From NCBI RefSeq assembly GCF_007993795.1, contig NZ_CP042476.1:1302001-1366000 (forward strand): DNA of 64,000 bases, given 5' to 3'. The translations under genes and the position numbers were made by a program. The notes beneath the pieces are model-generated. The model saw only the letters and a program-made list of their open reading frames with translations. It did not search any database and was not told the origin of the DNA. This DNA comes from Antarcticibacterium arcticum. GTDB lineage: Bacteria > Bacteroidota > Bacteroidia > Flavobacteriales > Flavobacteriaceae. Positions within the stretch are counted from its first letter, which is position 1; every line of letters begins with the position of its first letter. Shown here in pieces: positions 9,195 to 16,980 of the stretch.

Positions 9195-10199
9195 ATGAAA
9201 GAATATTTAGCCTCTGAGCAACGCTATGAAAAAATGGAATATCGTCGATGTGGCAAAAGCGGAATATTGCTGCCTTTGCTTTCCCTTGGCCTTTGGCATA
9301 ACTTTGGCGACAGGGACGATCAAAAAACCGCAAGGGCAATTTTAAGAAGTGCTTTTGATAACGGAATTACCCATTTTGATCTTGCCAATAACTACGGGCC
9401 GCCATACGGGTCAGCCGAAGTAAATTTTGGAAAAATTTTCAAGGAGGATTTTGCTAAATACCGCGATGAATTATTGATCTCTACCAAAGCAGGATGGGAT
9501 ATGTGGCCAGGACCTTATGGGAATTTTGGTTCCCGAAAATATTTGATTTCAAGTCTTGACCAGTCCTTAAAAAGAATGGGGTTGGATTATGTAGATATCT
9601 TTTATCACCACCGCCCCGATCCCGATACACCGCTCGAAGAAACTATGGGTGCCCTTGACCAGATCGTTCGGCAGGGAAAAGCACTATATGTGGGGGTTTC
9701 CCAATATTCCCCTGAAGATACCCTGAGAGCTGCAAACATTTTAAAAGAGCTGGGTACCCCTTTTCTAATTCATCAACCAAGATATAATATGTTGGATCGT
9801 TGGGTAGAGGATGGATTACTAAATACACTGGAACAGATTGGTATTGGGAGCATTGTATTTTCACCTCTGGAACAGGGAATTTTAACTTCCAAATATTTGG
9901 ATGGGATCCCTGCAAATTCCCGCGCCGCTATAGAAGGAGGATATCTGGACAGCTCCGGTATCACCCCCTCGCTTATAAAAAAGGTGAAACAGTTAAATGA
10001 AATCGCCAATTCAAGAAATCAATCTCTTGCCCAAATGGCCGTGGCGTGGTTACTTAAAGATAAAAGGATCACTTCTGTACTGGTAGGTGTGAGCAACGTA
10101 GCCCAGTTAGAAGATAATCTTAAGGCAATAAGAAACATTTCATTCTCAAGCGATGAATTGGAAGAGATAGAAAAAGTTTTGGTTTCAGATCCTGCATAA
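9195..10199 (+). CDS. Aldo/keto reductase, glyceraldehyde-3-phosphate reductase (YghZ/MgrA) type
   Basis: A 334-residue NAD(P)H-dependent TIM-barrel reductase. The catalytic tetrad of the superfamily is present: Asp in FDLANNYG, Tyr in the same motif (NNYGPPYGSAE), Lys in ISTKAGWDMWPGPYG and His in IFYHHRPDPDTP. The WPGPYG segment and the C-terminal SVLVGVSNVAQLEDN cofactor loop are typical of the E. coli YghZ / L-glyceraldehyde-3-phosphate reductase subgroup, which also reduces methylglyoxal and binds as a Kv-beta-like oligomer. Physiological substrate here is not provable. It has a leader of about 35 bases after the previous terminator, so it is its own transcription unit. Confidence 0.9.
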   Translation: MKEYLASEQRYEKMEYRRCGKSGILLPLLSLGLWHNFGDRDDQKTARAILRSAFDNGITHFDLANNYGPPYGSAEVNFGKIFKEDFAKYRDELLISTKAGWDMWPGPYGNFGSRKYLISSLDQSLKRMGLDYVDIFYHHRPDPDTPLEETMGALDQIVRQGKALYVGVSQYSPEDTLRAANILKELGTPFLIHQPRYNMLDRWVEDGLLNTLEQIGIGSIVFSPLEQGILTSKYLDGIPANSRAAIEGGYLDSSGITPSLIKKVKQLNEIANSRNQSLAQMAVAWLLKDKRITSVLVGVSNVAQLEDNLKAIRNISFSSDELEEIEKVLVSDPA

Positions 10200-10284
10200 G
10201 GCACTGCAAATAAAATTTTTAAATCTCTCATTTGCAGAAATTTATCAGGAATTCTTTGCTTGTTATATTTATTAATAAATTGTT

Positions 10285-10310
10285 AAACTCCGCCCTTGTG
10301 CGGAGTTTTT
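10285..10310 (+). terminator. Terminator of the aldo/keto reductase gene
   Basis: AAACTCCGC pairs with GCGGAGTTT over a six-base loop and ends in T residues. It lies 86 bases after the stop codon. Confidence 0.8.
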
Positions 10311-10370
10311 AATTGGTAATTACTCTAAATTTAATATCACCCTCCAAAAAGAACAAATATTTTCCTATTT

Positions 10371-10386
10371 ATTATGCACGCATAAT
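10371..10386. promoter_or_regulatory. Palindromic operator, probably bound by the adjacent MarR protein
   Basis: ATTATGC-AC-GCATAAT is a perfect inverted repeat with 7-base arms and a two-base centre. Its size fits the 16-20 bp palindromes used by MarR dimers. It occupies the expected -33/spacer region of the promoter whose -7 box is at 10396-10403, so a bound dimer would block RNA polymerase. Binding by the downstream MarR gene product is inference. Confidence 0.7.
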
Positions 10387-10395
10387 ATTTTTTCA

Positions 10396-10403
10396 TAACT
10401 TTG
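10396..10403 (+). promoter_or_regulatory. -7 box of the marR-fad operon
   Basis: TAACTTTG is an exact TAnnTTTG match, nine bases downstream of the palindromic operator and 18 bases before the marR ATG. Confidence 0.6.
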
Positions 10404-10421
10404 GGAATAAACATTTTCTGA

Positions 10422-10874
10422 ATGAAGGAAAAAACCATTGATTATGTTCTCAGGGCCACCTGGATAGCAGTTTCAAAAATGTACAATGAAGAGGCGGGAA
10501 AAGCGGGTAGCACCATGGCTACGGGCTTTGCCTTACTTAGCATTGATCCTGAAACCGGGACCCCCTCCACCTCTCTTGGGCCTAAAATGGGAATGGAAGC
10601 GACCAGTTTATCCCGCATCCTGAAATCTATGGAAGAAAAAGGACTCATTATAAGAAAAAAACATCCAAAAGATGGGCGGAGTGTACTCCTCCATCTTACT
10701 GAATTTGGAAAAGAAATGAGAGAATATTCGAAGGGGGTAGTTTTGCGATTTGATGAGGCAGTAAAGGAAGCGGTTCCCGAAGAGGACCTGAAAGTTTTTA
10801 TAAGGGTTGCTAATACCATGATGGACCTAATCGCAAATAAGAAAATATATAATCAGGAAACAAAGATCAAATAA
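10422..10874 (+). CDS. MarR-family transcriptional regulator of the fad operon
   Basis: This 150-residue protein has the winged-helix of MarR regulators: a helix-turn-helix around GMEATSLSRILKSMEEKGLI and a wing reading KHPKDGRSVLLHLTEFGKEM, with helices at both ends for dimerisation. It is the first gene of a unit that continues 53 bases later with fadN and then fadA and fadE. The promoter has a perfect palindrome exactly where a repressor would sit. The simplest reading is an autorepressor that releases DNA on binding a long-chain acyl-CoA or similar ligand; that ligand is inferred from context only. A small hairpin (TGCGCT at 10882-10887 with AGCGCA at 10893-10898) sits in the gap to fadN and may tune readthrough or mRNA stability. 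Confidence 0.85.
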   Translation: MKEKTIDYVLRATWIAVSKMYNEEAGKAGSTMATGFALLSIDPETGTPSTSLGPKMGMEATSLSRILKSMEEKGLIIRKKHPKDGRSVLLHLTEFGKEMREYSKGVVLRFDEAVKEAVPEEDLKVFIRVANTMMDLIANKKIYNQETKIK

Positions 10875-10927
10875 TGTCATTTGCGCTATTTAAGCGCATT
10901 TGAAGAATTATATAATTAAAATAACAT

Positions 10928-13333
10928 ATGAAACGAAGAATTAACAAAGTTGCAGTTATTGGTTCCGGAATAATGGGAAGTGGTATAGCTTGTCATTTTG
11001 CCAATATTGGCGTGGAGGTTTTACTTCTCGATATTGTTCCAAGAGAACTTAATGAGCAGGAAAAAAAGAAAGGACTTACATTAAATGATAAGCAGGTACG
11101 AAACAGGTTGGTAAATGATTCCCTACAGACATCATTAAAATCCAAACCCTCTCCTATATATCACCAGGATTTTGCAAACCGTATTACCACCGGTAACATG
11201 GAAGATGATATCGAAAAGGTTTCAAAAGTTGACTGGATCATTGAGGTGGTAGTTGAAAGACTGGACATAAAGAAAAAGGTTTTTGATGATCTTGAAAAAC
11301 ATCGCAAACCTGGTACTTTAATAACCTCCAACACTTCTGGAATTCCTATCCAACAAATGAGTGAAGGGCGAAGTGATGATTTTAAAAAGCATTTCTGCGG
11401 AACCCATTTCTTCAATCCGCCGCGATATTTAAGATTATTTGAGATCATTCCGGGGCCGGAAACTTCACAGGAAGTGCTGGAATTCCTGAATGAATATGGA
11501 GAAAAATTCCTTGGGAAAATTTCAGTTATTGCAAAAGACACCCCGGCATTCATCGGGAACCGGGTTGGTATTTTCAGCATAATGAGCCTTTTCCATATGG
11601 TAAAGGAAATGGATTTGACCATCGAGGAAGTAGATAAACTTACCGGACCTGTTATAGGCAGGCCAAAATCGGCCACTTTTCGCACGGTAGACGTGGTAGG
11701 ACTTGATACGCTGGTACATGTAGCCAATGGATTGCATAAAGGGGTGCCTCAGGATGAACAGCACGACCTTTTTGCATTGCCTGATTTTATAGATACCATG
11801 GTGACCAATGAATGGTTTGGTAGTAAAAGCGGACAGGGTTTTTATAAAAAGATAAAGAATGAGGATGGCTCCAGTGATATTCATTCCCTGGACCTGAATA
11901 CCATGGAATATCGGGCCGGCAAAAAAGCCAGCTTCGCTACCCTGGAACAAACCAAAAGCATTGAAAAAGTCGAGGACCGCTTCAAGGTTTTAATAAAAGG
12001 AAAAGATAAGGCAGGAGAATTCTACAGGAAGAATCTTGCGGCCCTTTTTGCCTATGTATCAAACAGGATCCCGGAGATCACAGATGAACTCTATAAGATT
12101 GATGACGCTATGCGTGCCGGTTTTGGCTGGGAACAGGGCCCATTCCAGATCTGGGATGCCGTTGGGGTCAAAGAGGGAATAGAAATGATGAAGGCGGAGG
12201 GTTATGAACCTGCTGCGTGGGTGAAGGAAATGACAGAGAGTGGCAGCGATAGTTTTTATACAGTTAAAAACGGGAATACCTATTATTATGATATTCCCCA
12301 AAAAGCCCAGACCAAAGTTCCGGGACAGGATGCTTTCATTCTGCTGGATAACATCCGGGAATCCAAACAGGTATTTAAGAACAGCGGGGTTGTAGTTGAA
12401 GATCTTGGTGACGGGATCCTTAATGTAGAATTCCGCAGTAAAATGAACTCCATTGGAGGTGATGTCCTGGATGGTCTTAATAAGGCACTTGATCTTGCAG
12501 AAAGAGATTACCAGGGATTGGTGGTTGCCAATAACGGAAAGAACTTCTCTGTAGGTGCAAATATCGGGATGATCTTTATGATGGCCGTAGAACAGGAATA
12601 TGATGAATTGAATGCTGCAGTAAAGTATTTCCAGGATACTATGATGCGTATGCGTTATTCTTCAATCCCAACGGTAGCAGCACCGCATGCAATGACACTT
12701 GGAGGTGGGTGTGAACTCTCCCTTCATGCAGACATGGTTGTGGCGGCCGCCGAAACCTACATAGGATTGGTAGAATTTGGAGTTGGGGTGATCCCCGGCG
12801 GGGGTGGTTCCAAGGAAATGACCCTGCGGGCAGCCGATACCTTTGAGAAAGATGATGTGGAATTGAACAGGTTGCGGGAGCATTTCCTTACCATAGGAAT
12901 GGCCAAAGTTTCTACTTCGGCTTATGAAGCTTATGATCTGGGAATCCTTAAAAAAGGCAGGGATATAGTTGTTGTGAATCCGGACAGGCAATTGGCAATT
13001 GCCAAAAAGCATGCATTGTTAATGGCTGAAAATGGGTATACCAAACCCATTATGAGAAAAGACATTAAGGTACTGGGAAGACAGGCCCTGGGAGCCTTTT
13101 ATGTAGGAACCGATCAAATGCTAGCAGGTAATTATATAAGTGAACACGACAAGAAGATCGCCAATAAACTGGCCTATGTCATGGCCGGTGGAGACCTTTC
13201 AGAAGCATCCTATGTAAGCGAGCAATATTTACTGGATCTTGAACGGGAAGCATTTTTATCCCTTACAGGAGAACGAAAAACCCTGGAAAGACTTGAGCAT
13301 ATGATCAAGAAAGGGAAGCCGCTAAGAAATTAA
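10928..13333 (+). CDS. fadN: Bifunctional 3-hydroxyacyl-CoA dehydrogenase / enoyl-CoA hydratase (FadN type)
   Basis: An 801-residue multifunctional beta-oxidation enzyme. The NAD-binding dehydrogenase comes first: VIGSGIMGSGIACHFA at the N-terminus and the catalytic His in GTHFFNPPRYLRLFEIIPG (about 160). The crotonase domain is C-terminal, with the oxyanion-hole segments GKNFSVGANIGM and MTLGGGCELSLHADM and the loop FGVGVIPGGGGSKEM. This order (dehydrogenase then hydratase) is that of Bacillus FadN and the reverse of E. coli FadB/FadJ. It hydrates enoyl-CoA and oxidises the 3-hydroxyacyl-CoA, passing product to the downstream thiolase. It is in the same operon as fadA and fadE, although a foreign-looking small gene separates it from fadA. 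Confidence 0.93.
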   Translation: MKRRINKVAVIGSGIMGSGIACHFANIGVEVLLLDIVPRELNEQEKKKGLTLNDKQVRNRLVNDSLQTSLKSKPSPIYHQDFANRITTGNMEDDIEKVSKVDWIIEVVVERLDIKKKVFDDLEKHRKPGTLITSNTSGIPIQQMSEGRSDDFKKHFCGTHFFNPPRYLRLFEIIPGPETSQEVLEFLNEYGEKFLGKISVIAKDTPAFIGNRVGIFSIMSLFHMVKEMDLTIEEVDKLTGPVIGRPKSATFRTVDVVGLDTLVHVANGLHKGVPQDEQHDLFALPDFIDTMVTNEWFGSKSGQGFYKKIKNEDGSSDIHSLDLNTMEYRAGKKASFATLEQTKSIEKVEDRFKVLIKGKDKAGEFYRKNLAALFAYVSNRIPEITDELYKIDDAMRAGFGWEQGPFQIWDAVGVKEGIEMMKAEGYEPAAWVKEMTESGSDSFYTVKNGNTYYYDIPQKAQTKVPGQDAFILLDNIRESKQVFKNSGVVVEDLGDGILNVEFRSKMNSIGGDVLDGLNKALDLAERDYQGLVVANNGKNFSVGANIGMIFMMAVEQEYDELNAAVKYFQDTMMRMRYSSIPTVAAPHAMTLGGGCELSLHADMVVAAAETYIGLVEFGVGVIPGGGGSKEMTLRAADTFEKDDVELNRLREHFLTIGMAKVSTSAYEAYDLGILKKGRDIVVVNPDRQLAIAKKHALLMAENGYTKPIMRKDIKVLGRQALGAFYVGTDQMLAGNYISEHDKKIANKLAYVMAGGDLSEASYVSEQYLLDLEREAFLSLTGERKTLERLEHMIKKGKPLRN

Positions 13334-13335
13334 TA

Positions 13336-13368
13336 GAATTGAGTAGTGAGAATTGAGTAGTGAGTAGT
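13336..13368 (+). repeat. Tandem repeat just upstream of the four-helix-bundle gene
   Basis: GAATTGAGTAGTGA occurs twice in a row with a 14-base period (13336-13349 and 13350-13363), then a partial third copy. Its family resemblance to the reverse complement of the CTCAATACCCAATACT tract after the next gene suggests loose terminal inverted repeats around that gene. Confidence 0.65.
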
Positions 13369-13387
13369 AACCATTTGAAAGGATTAA

Positions 13388-13741
13388 ATGCATAAACTGG
13401 AAGATCTTAAAATTTGGAATAAAGCTATGGATATAGCTGAAAAGACCTATTTGCTTTTAGCCGGTTTTCCAAGAGATGAGAAATTCGGATTAATAAGTCA
13501 GATAAAAAGAAGTGCTATTTCCATCCCTTCGAACATTGCTGAAGGTGCCGGTCGCAATACAAAAGGAGAATTTAAAAATTTCCTGGGAATTGCAAACGGT
13601 TCTTCCTACGAGCTCTCAACACAGTTAATACTTTCTTATCGCCTTAAACTAATAGAAAAAGAAAAAGTAATTCCTGTACTTAATGAAGTAATAGAAGTAC
13701 AGAAAATGAATTATGCCTTAATAAAATCTTTAGGGCGTTGA
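13388..13741 (+). CDS. Four-helix bundle protein (S23 / 23S rRNA intervening-sequence protein family)
   Basis: This 117-residue protein shows the whole family signature: LEDLKIWNKAMDIAEKTY at the start, FPRDEKFGLISQIKRSAISI, PSNIAEGAGR, and a GSSYELSTQL helix. The family was first seen inside intervening sequences of 23S rRNA genes in spirochaetes and is widespread as stand-alone genes in Bacteroidota; it folds into a pentamer-forming four-helix bundle and its function is unknown. Here it lies in the same orientation inside a fatty-acid oxidation operon, between fadN and fadA, with low-complexity GAGTAGTGAG/CTCAATAC tracts on both sides. No metabolic role in beta-oxidation is known, so it looks like a passenger of a small mobile unit. 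Readthrough from the fad promoter would express it. Confidence 0.9.
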   Translation: MHKLEDLKIWNKAMDIAEKTYLLLAGFPRDEKFGLISQIKRSAISIPSNIAEGAGRNTKGEFKNFLGIANGSSYELSTQLILSYRLKLIEKEKVIPVLNEVIEVQKMNYALIKSLGR

Positions 13742-13747
13742 GTTGAT

Positions 13748-13783
13748 CTCAATACCCAATACTAATATCTAAATACTGATTAC
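13748..13783 (+). repeat. Low-complexity repeat tract downstream of the four-helix-bundle gene
   Basis: The tract begins CTCAATACCCAATACTAA and repeats the AATACT unit three times. Its reverse complement (AGTATTGGGTATTGAG) resembles the GAATTGAGTAGTGAG unit upstream of the gene, so the two tracts form an imperfect inverted pair flanking it. It runs up to the fadA start codon at 13785. Confidence 0.55.
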
Positions 13784-13784
13784 A

Positions 13785-14978
13785 ATGACAAAAACCGCTT
13801 ACATCGTAAAAGCATATAGAACAGCCGTGGGGAAAGCACCGCGCGGAGTGTTCAGATTTAAAAGACCAGATGAGCTGGCTGCTGAAACCATTACTTATAT
13901 GATGGAGCAGTTGCCGGATTTTGATAAAACAAGAATTGACGACGTGATAGTTGGAAATGCCATGCCGGAAGCCGAACAGGGATTAAACGTCGGTAGATTC
14001 ATTTCCCTTATGGGATTAAAAGTTGAAGACGTACCCGGAATGACAGTAAACCGTTATTGCGCTTCTGGTCTTGAAACTATCGCCATTGCCTCTGCCAAGA
14101 TTCAGGCAGGAATGGCCCATTGTATCATTGCCGGAGGAGCCGAGAGTATGAGCTACATTCCCATGGGAGGTTATAAACCCGTGCCGGATTATAAGGTGGC
14201 CAAAGAAGGGAATGAAGATTACTATTGGGGAATGGGGTTAACAGCTGAGGCTGTTGCCAATCAATACAATGTAAGCCGCCAGGACCAGGATGAATTTGCC
14301 TACAATTCTCACCAAAAAGCACTGAAAGCGCAACAGGAAAACCGTTTTCAGGATCAGATCGTTCCAATTAAAGTGGAGCAGACTTATGTTGATGAAAACA
14401 ACAAAAAACAAACCCGTTTCTATACCGTAAACCAGGATGAAGGCCCACGGGCAGATACATCTAAAGAACTTTTGGCCAAACTTAGGCCTGTGTTTGCGGA
14501 GGGTGGAAGCGTAACCGCTGGAAATTCTTCACAAATGAGCGACGGGGCGGCATTTGTAATGGTGATGAGCGAAGAGATGGTGAAAGAGTTGAATCTTGAA
14601 CCCATTGCAAGGTTGGTAAGCTATGCCCCAGTTGGGTTGGAACCCAGAATCATGGGTATGGGTCCTGTATATGCAATTCCAAAAGCATTAAAACAAGCCG
14701 GTTTAAAACAGGATGACCTGGAATTGATCGAGTTGAATGAGGCTTTTGCGTCGCAATCCCTTGCAGTAATGCGGGAATTGGGATTGGATCAAAACAGGGT
14801 AAATGTAAATGGAGGTGCAATCGCTATGGGTCACCCACTTGGATGCACCGGCGCAAAACTTTCAGTACAGATTTTTGATGAAATGCGAAAACGCGATCTT
14901 AAGAACAAATATGCAATGATTACCATGTGTGTAGGTACGGGACAGGGAGCAGCAGGCGTCTATGAATTTCTTTCTTAA
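13785..14978 (+). CDS. fadA: Acetyl-CoA C-acyltransferase (3-ketoacyl-CoA thiolase)
   Basis: A 397-residue thiolase that cleaves 3-ketoacyl-CoA with CoA to acetyl-CoA and a shortened acyl-CoA. The acyl-accepting Cys is in NRYCASGLE (about residue 91), the catalytic His in NGGAIAMGHPLGCTGAK and the second Cys in MITMCVGTGQGAAG near the C-terminus; the NEAFASQSLAV segment is also in place. The length is ordinary. It follows fadN in the operon after the inserted four-helix-bundle gene and precedes fadE by 78 bases. The order fadN-fadA-fadE is the same as in Bacillus subtilis, which supports a long-chain catabolic role over a biosynthetic one. Confidence 0.95.
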   Translation: MTKTAYIVKAYRTAVGKAPRGVFRFKRPDELAAETITYMMEQLPDFDKTRIDDVIVGNAMPEAEQGLNVGRFISLMGLKVEDVPGMTVNRYCASGLETIAIASAKIQAGMAHCIIAGGAESMSYIPMGGYKPVPDYKVAKEGNEDYYWGMGLTAEAVANQYNVSRQDQDEFAYNSHQKALKAQQENRFQDQIVPIKVEQTYVDENNKKQTRFYTVNQDEGPRADTSKELLAKLRPVFAEGGSVTAGNSSQMSDGAAFVMVMSEEMVKELNLEPIARLVSYAPVGLEPRIMGMGPVYAIPKALKQAGLKQDDLELIELNEAFASQSLAVMRELGLDQNRVNVNGGAIAMGHPLGCTGAKLSVQIFDEMRKRDLKNKYAMITMCVGTGQGAAGVYEFLS

Positions 14979-15056
14979 AATGATGAAAGAAAAGAATTGA
15001 AGAATTATTCCGGAGCATAATCTGGAACCAAAATATTAAAATAACGAATTGAAATT

Positions 15057-16874
15057 ATGAGCACACAAACCAACACTAAACAAGACCTCATTAGAGGTGG
15101 CCAGTTCCTGGTAAAGGAGACCAAAAGCGAGCAGGTTTTTACTCCCGAAGACTTTACCGATGAGCAAAAAATGATGAAAGATTCTGTACGGGAATTTGTT
15201 GATCGCGAAATCTGGCCTCACAAGGAAGAATTTGAAAAGAAAAACTACGCACTTACTGAAGAGTTGATGCGTAAAGCAGGAGAAATGGGGTTTCTGGGGG
15301 TTTCCGTTGAAGAGGAATACGGCGGACTGGGAATGGGCTTTGTAACTACAATGTTGGTTGTAGATCATATTTCAGGAGCCACAGGATCCTTTTCTACCGC
15401 CTTTGGCGCCCACTCGGGAATTGGTACATTGCCTATTTCCCTTTACGGAACCGAAGAGCAAAAGAAAAAATATTTACCAAAACTTACAACGGGAGAATGG
15501 TTTGGGTCATATGCCCTTACTGAACCGGGAGCTGGTAGTGATGCCAACAGCGGGAAGACTAAAGCCGTTCTTTCTGAAGATGGCTCGCATTACAAGATCA
15601 CCGGTCAAAAAATGTGGATCTCCAATGCCGGTTTCTGTAACTTAATGATAGTGTTCGCCAGAATTGAAGATGATAAGAATATTACAGGATTTATAGTAGA
15701 ATATGACCGGGCGAATCCCAATGGAATTAGTCTTGGAGAAGAAGAAAAGAAACTGGGAATACACTCCTCCTCTACCCGCCAGGTATTTTTTAATGAGACC
15801 AAAGTTCCTGTAGAAAATATGCTTTCAGAGCGAGGCAGCGGCTTCAAAATCGCAATGAACGCACTTAATGTGGGCCGTATAAAACTCGCGGGAGCTTGTC
15901 TTGACGCGCAACGAAGAGTGATAACTTCTGCAGTGAATTATGCCAATGAACGGGTACAATTTAACACCCCTATCGCGCAATTTGGAGCTATAAAATCAAA
16001 ACTGGCCGAAATGGCAACTTCAGCTTATGTTGGTGAAGCTGCTTCATACCGGGCAGCAAAAGATATTGAAGACAGGATAGCAATAAGACAGGAAAATGGG
16101 GAATCACACCAGGAAGCCGAATTGAAAGGGGTTGAAGAATTTGCCATAGAGTGCTCTATTCTTAAAGTGGCAGTATCTGAAGATCTTCAGAATTGCACAG
16201 ATGAAGGTGTTCAAATATTTGGTGGAATGGGCTTCTCTGCAGATGCGCCTATGGAGTCTGCCTGGAGAGATGCGCGTATTACCCGTATCTATGAAGGCAC
16301 AAATGAAATAAACCGGATGCTGTGTGTTGGAATGCTGGTTAAGAAAGCGATGAAAGGTCATGTAGACCTTTTAGGCCCTGCCACCAAGGTGGGAGAAGAA
16401 CTAACCGGGATCCCCTCTTTTGATAAACCAGATTATTCTGAATTATTTGCTGAAGAGAAGGAGATCATCCAAAATCTGAAAAAAGTATTTTTAATGGTGG
16501 CAGGAAGCGCTGTTCAAAAATTTGGAGCCGAACTGGAACAACACCAGCAGCTTTTACTTGCCTCGGCCGATATTCTTATTGAAATTTACATGGCAGAATC
16601 GGGGATTCTGCGTACTGAAAAGAACGTTGCAAGATTGGGAGAAGAGACTCAAAAAGAACAAATCGCAATGTCTAAATTATATTTATATCACGCTGTAGAT
16701 ATAATTAATGCACGCGCAAAAGAGGGTATAATTTCCATCGCGCAGGGTGATGAACAAAGAATGATGTTAATGGGATTGAAGCGATATACAAAATATCAAA
16801 ACCATCCTAATATCGTTGAATTGAGAAACCTTATTGCCGATAAGGTTATTTCTGAAAATAAATATTCGTTTTAA
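15057..16874 (+). CDS. fadE: Acyl-CoA dehydrogenase (FadE type, extended C-terminus)
   Basis: A 605-residue FAD enzyme that makes trans-2-enoyl-CoA from acyl-CoA. The core motifs are YALTEPGAGSDAN (FAD/substrate loop), GQKMWISNAGFCNLMIVFA, VGRIKLAGACLDAQRR and RIYEGTNEINRM, the last holding the catalytic glutamate. About 180 extra residues follow the usual 380-residue core, forming the helical C-terminal extension typical of very-long-chain/Bacillus FadE-like enzymes. Last gene of the fad operon, followed by a strong palindromic terminator. Electrons should pass to ETF, which is not encoded here. Confidence 0.93.
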   Translation: MSTQTNTKQDLIRGGQFLVKETKSEQVFTPEDFTDEQKMMKDSVREFVDREIWPHKEEFEKKNYALTEELMRKAGEMGFLGVSVEEEYGGLGMGFVTTMLVVDHISGATGSFSTAFGAHSGIGTLPISLYGTEEQKKKYLPKLTTGEWFGSYALTEPGAGSDANSGKTKAVLSEDGSHYKITGQKMWISNAGFCNLMIVFARIEDDKNITGFIVEYDRANPNGISLGEEEKKLGIHSSSTRQVFFNETKVPVENMLSERGSGFKIAMNALNVGRIKLAGACLDAQRRVITSAVNYANERVQFNTPIAQFGAIKSKLAEMATSAYVGEAASYRAAKDIEDRIAIRQENGESHQEAELKGVEEFAIECSILKVAVSEDLQNCTDEGVQIFGGMGFSADAPMESAWRDARITRIYEGTNEINRMLCVGMLVKKAMKGHVDLLGPATKVGEELTGIPSFDKPDYSELFAEEKEIIQNLKKVFLMVAGSAVQKFGAELEQHQQLLLASADILIEIYMAESGILRTEKNVARLGEETQKEQIAMSKLYLYHAVDIINARAKEGIISIAQGDEQRMMLMGLKRYTKYQNHPNIVELRNLIADKVISENKYSF

Positions 16875-16913
16875 TTTTGATTTAAATCCGTTTTAATTTT
16901 TGTTTTAATGTAT

Positions 16914-16945
16914 AAAACCATCCCGCGGGATGGTTTTATTTTTTT
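16914..16945 (+). terminator. Terminator of the fad operon
   Basis: A perfect 24-bp palindrome, AAAACCATCCCG with its complement (16914-16937), is followed by a T run on the plus strand. It ends the marR-fadE unit; the minus-strand side lacks a T tract. Confidence 0.9.
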
Positions 16946-16980
16946 GAACATTATTTTTAAACCTGAAAGGAACTTTATAT

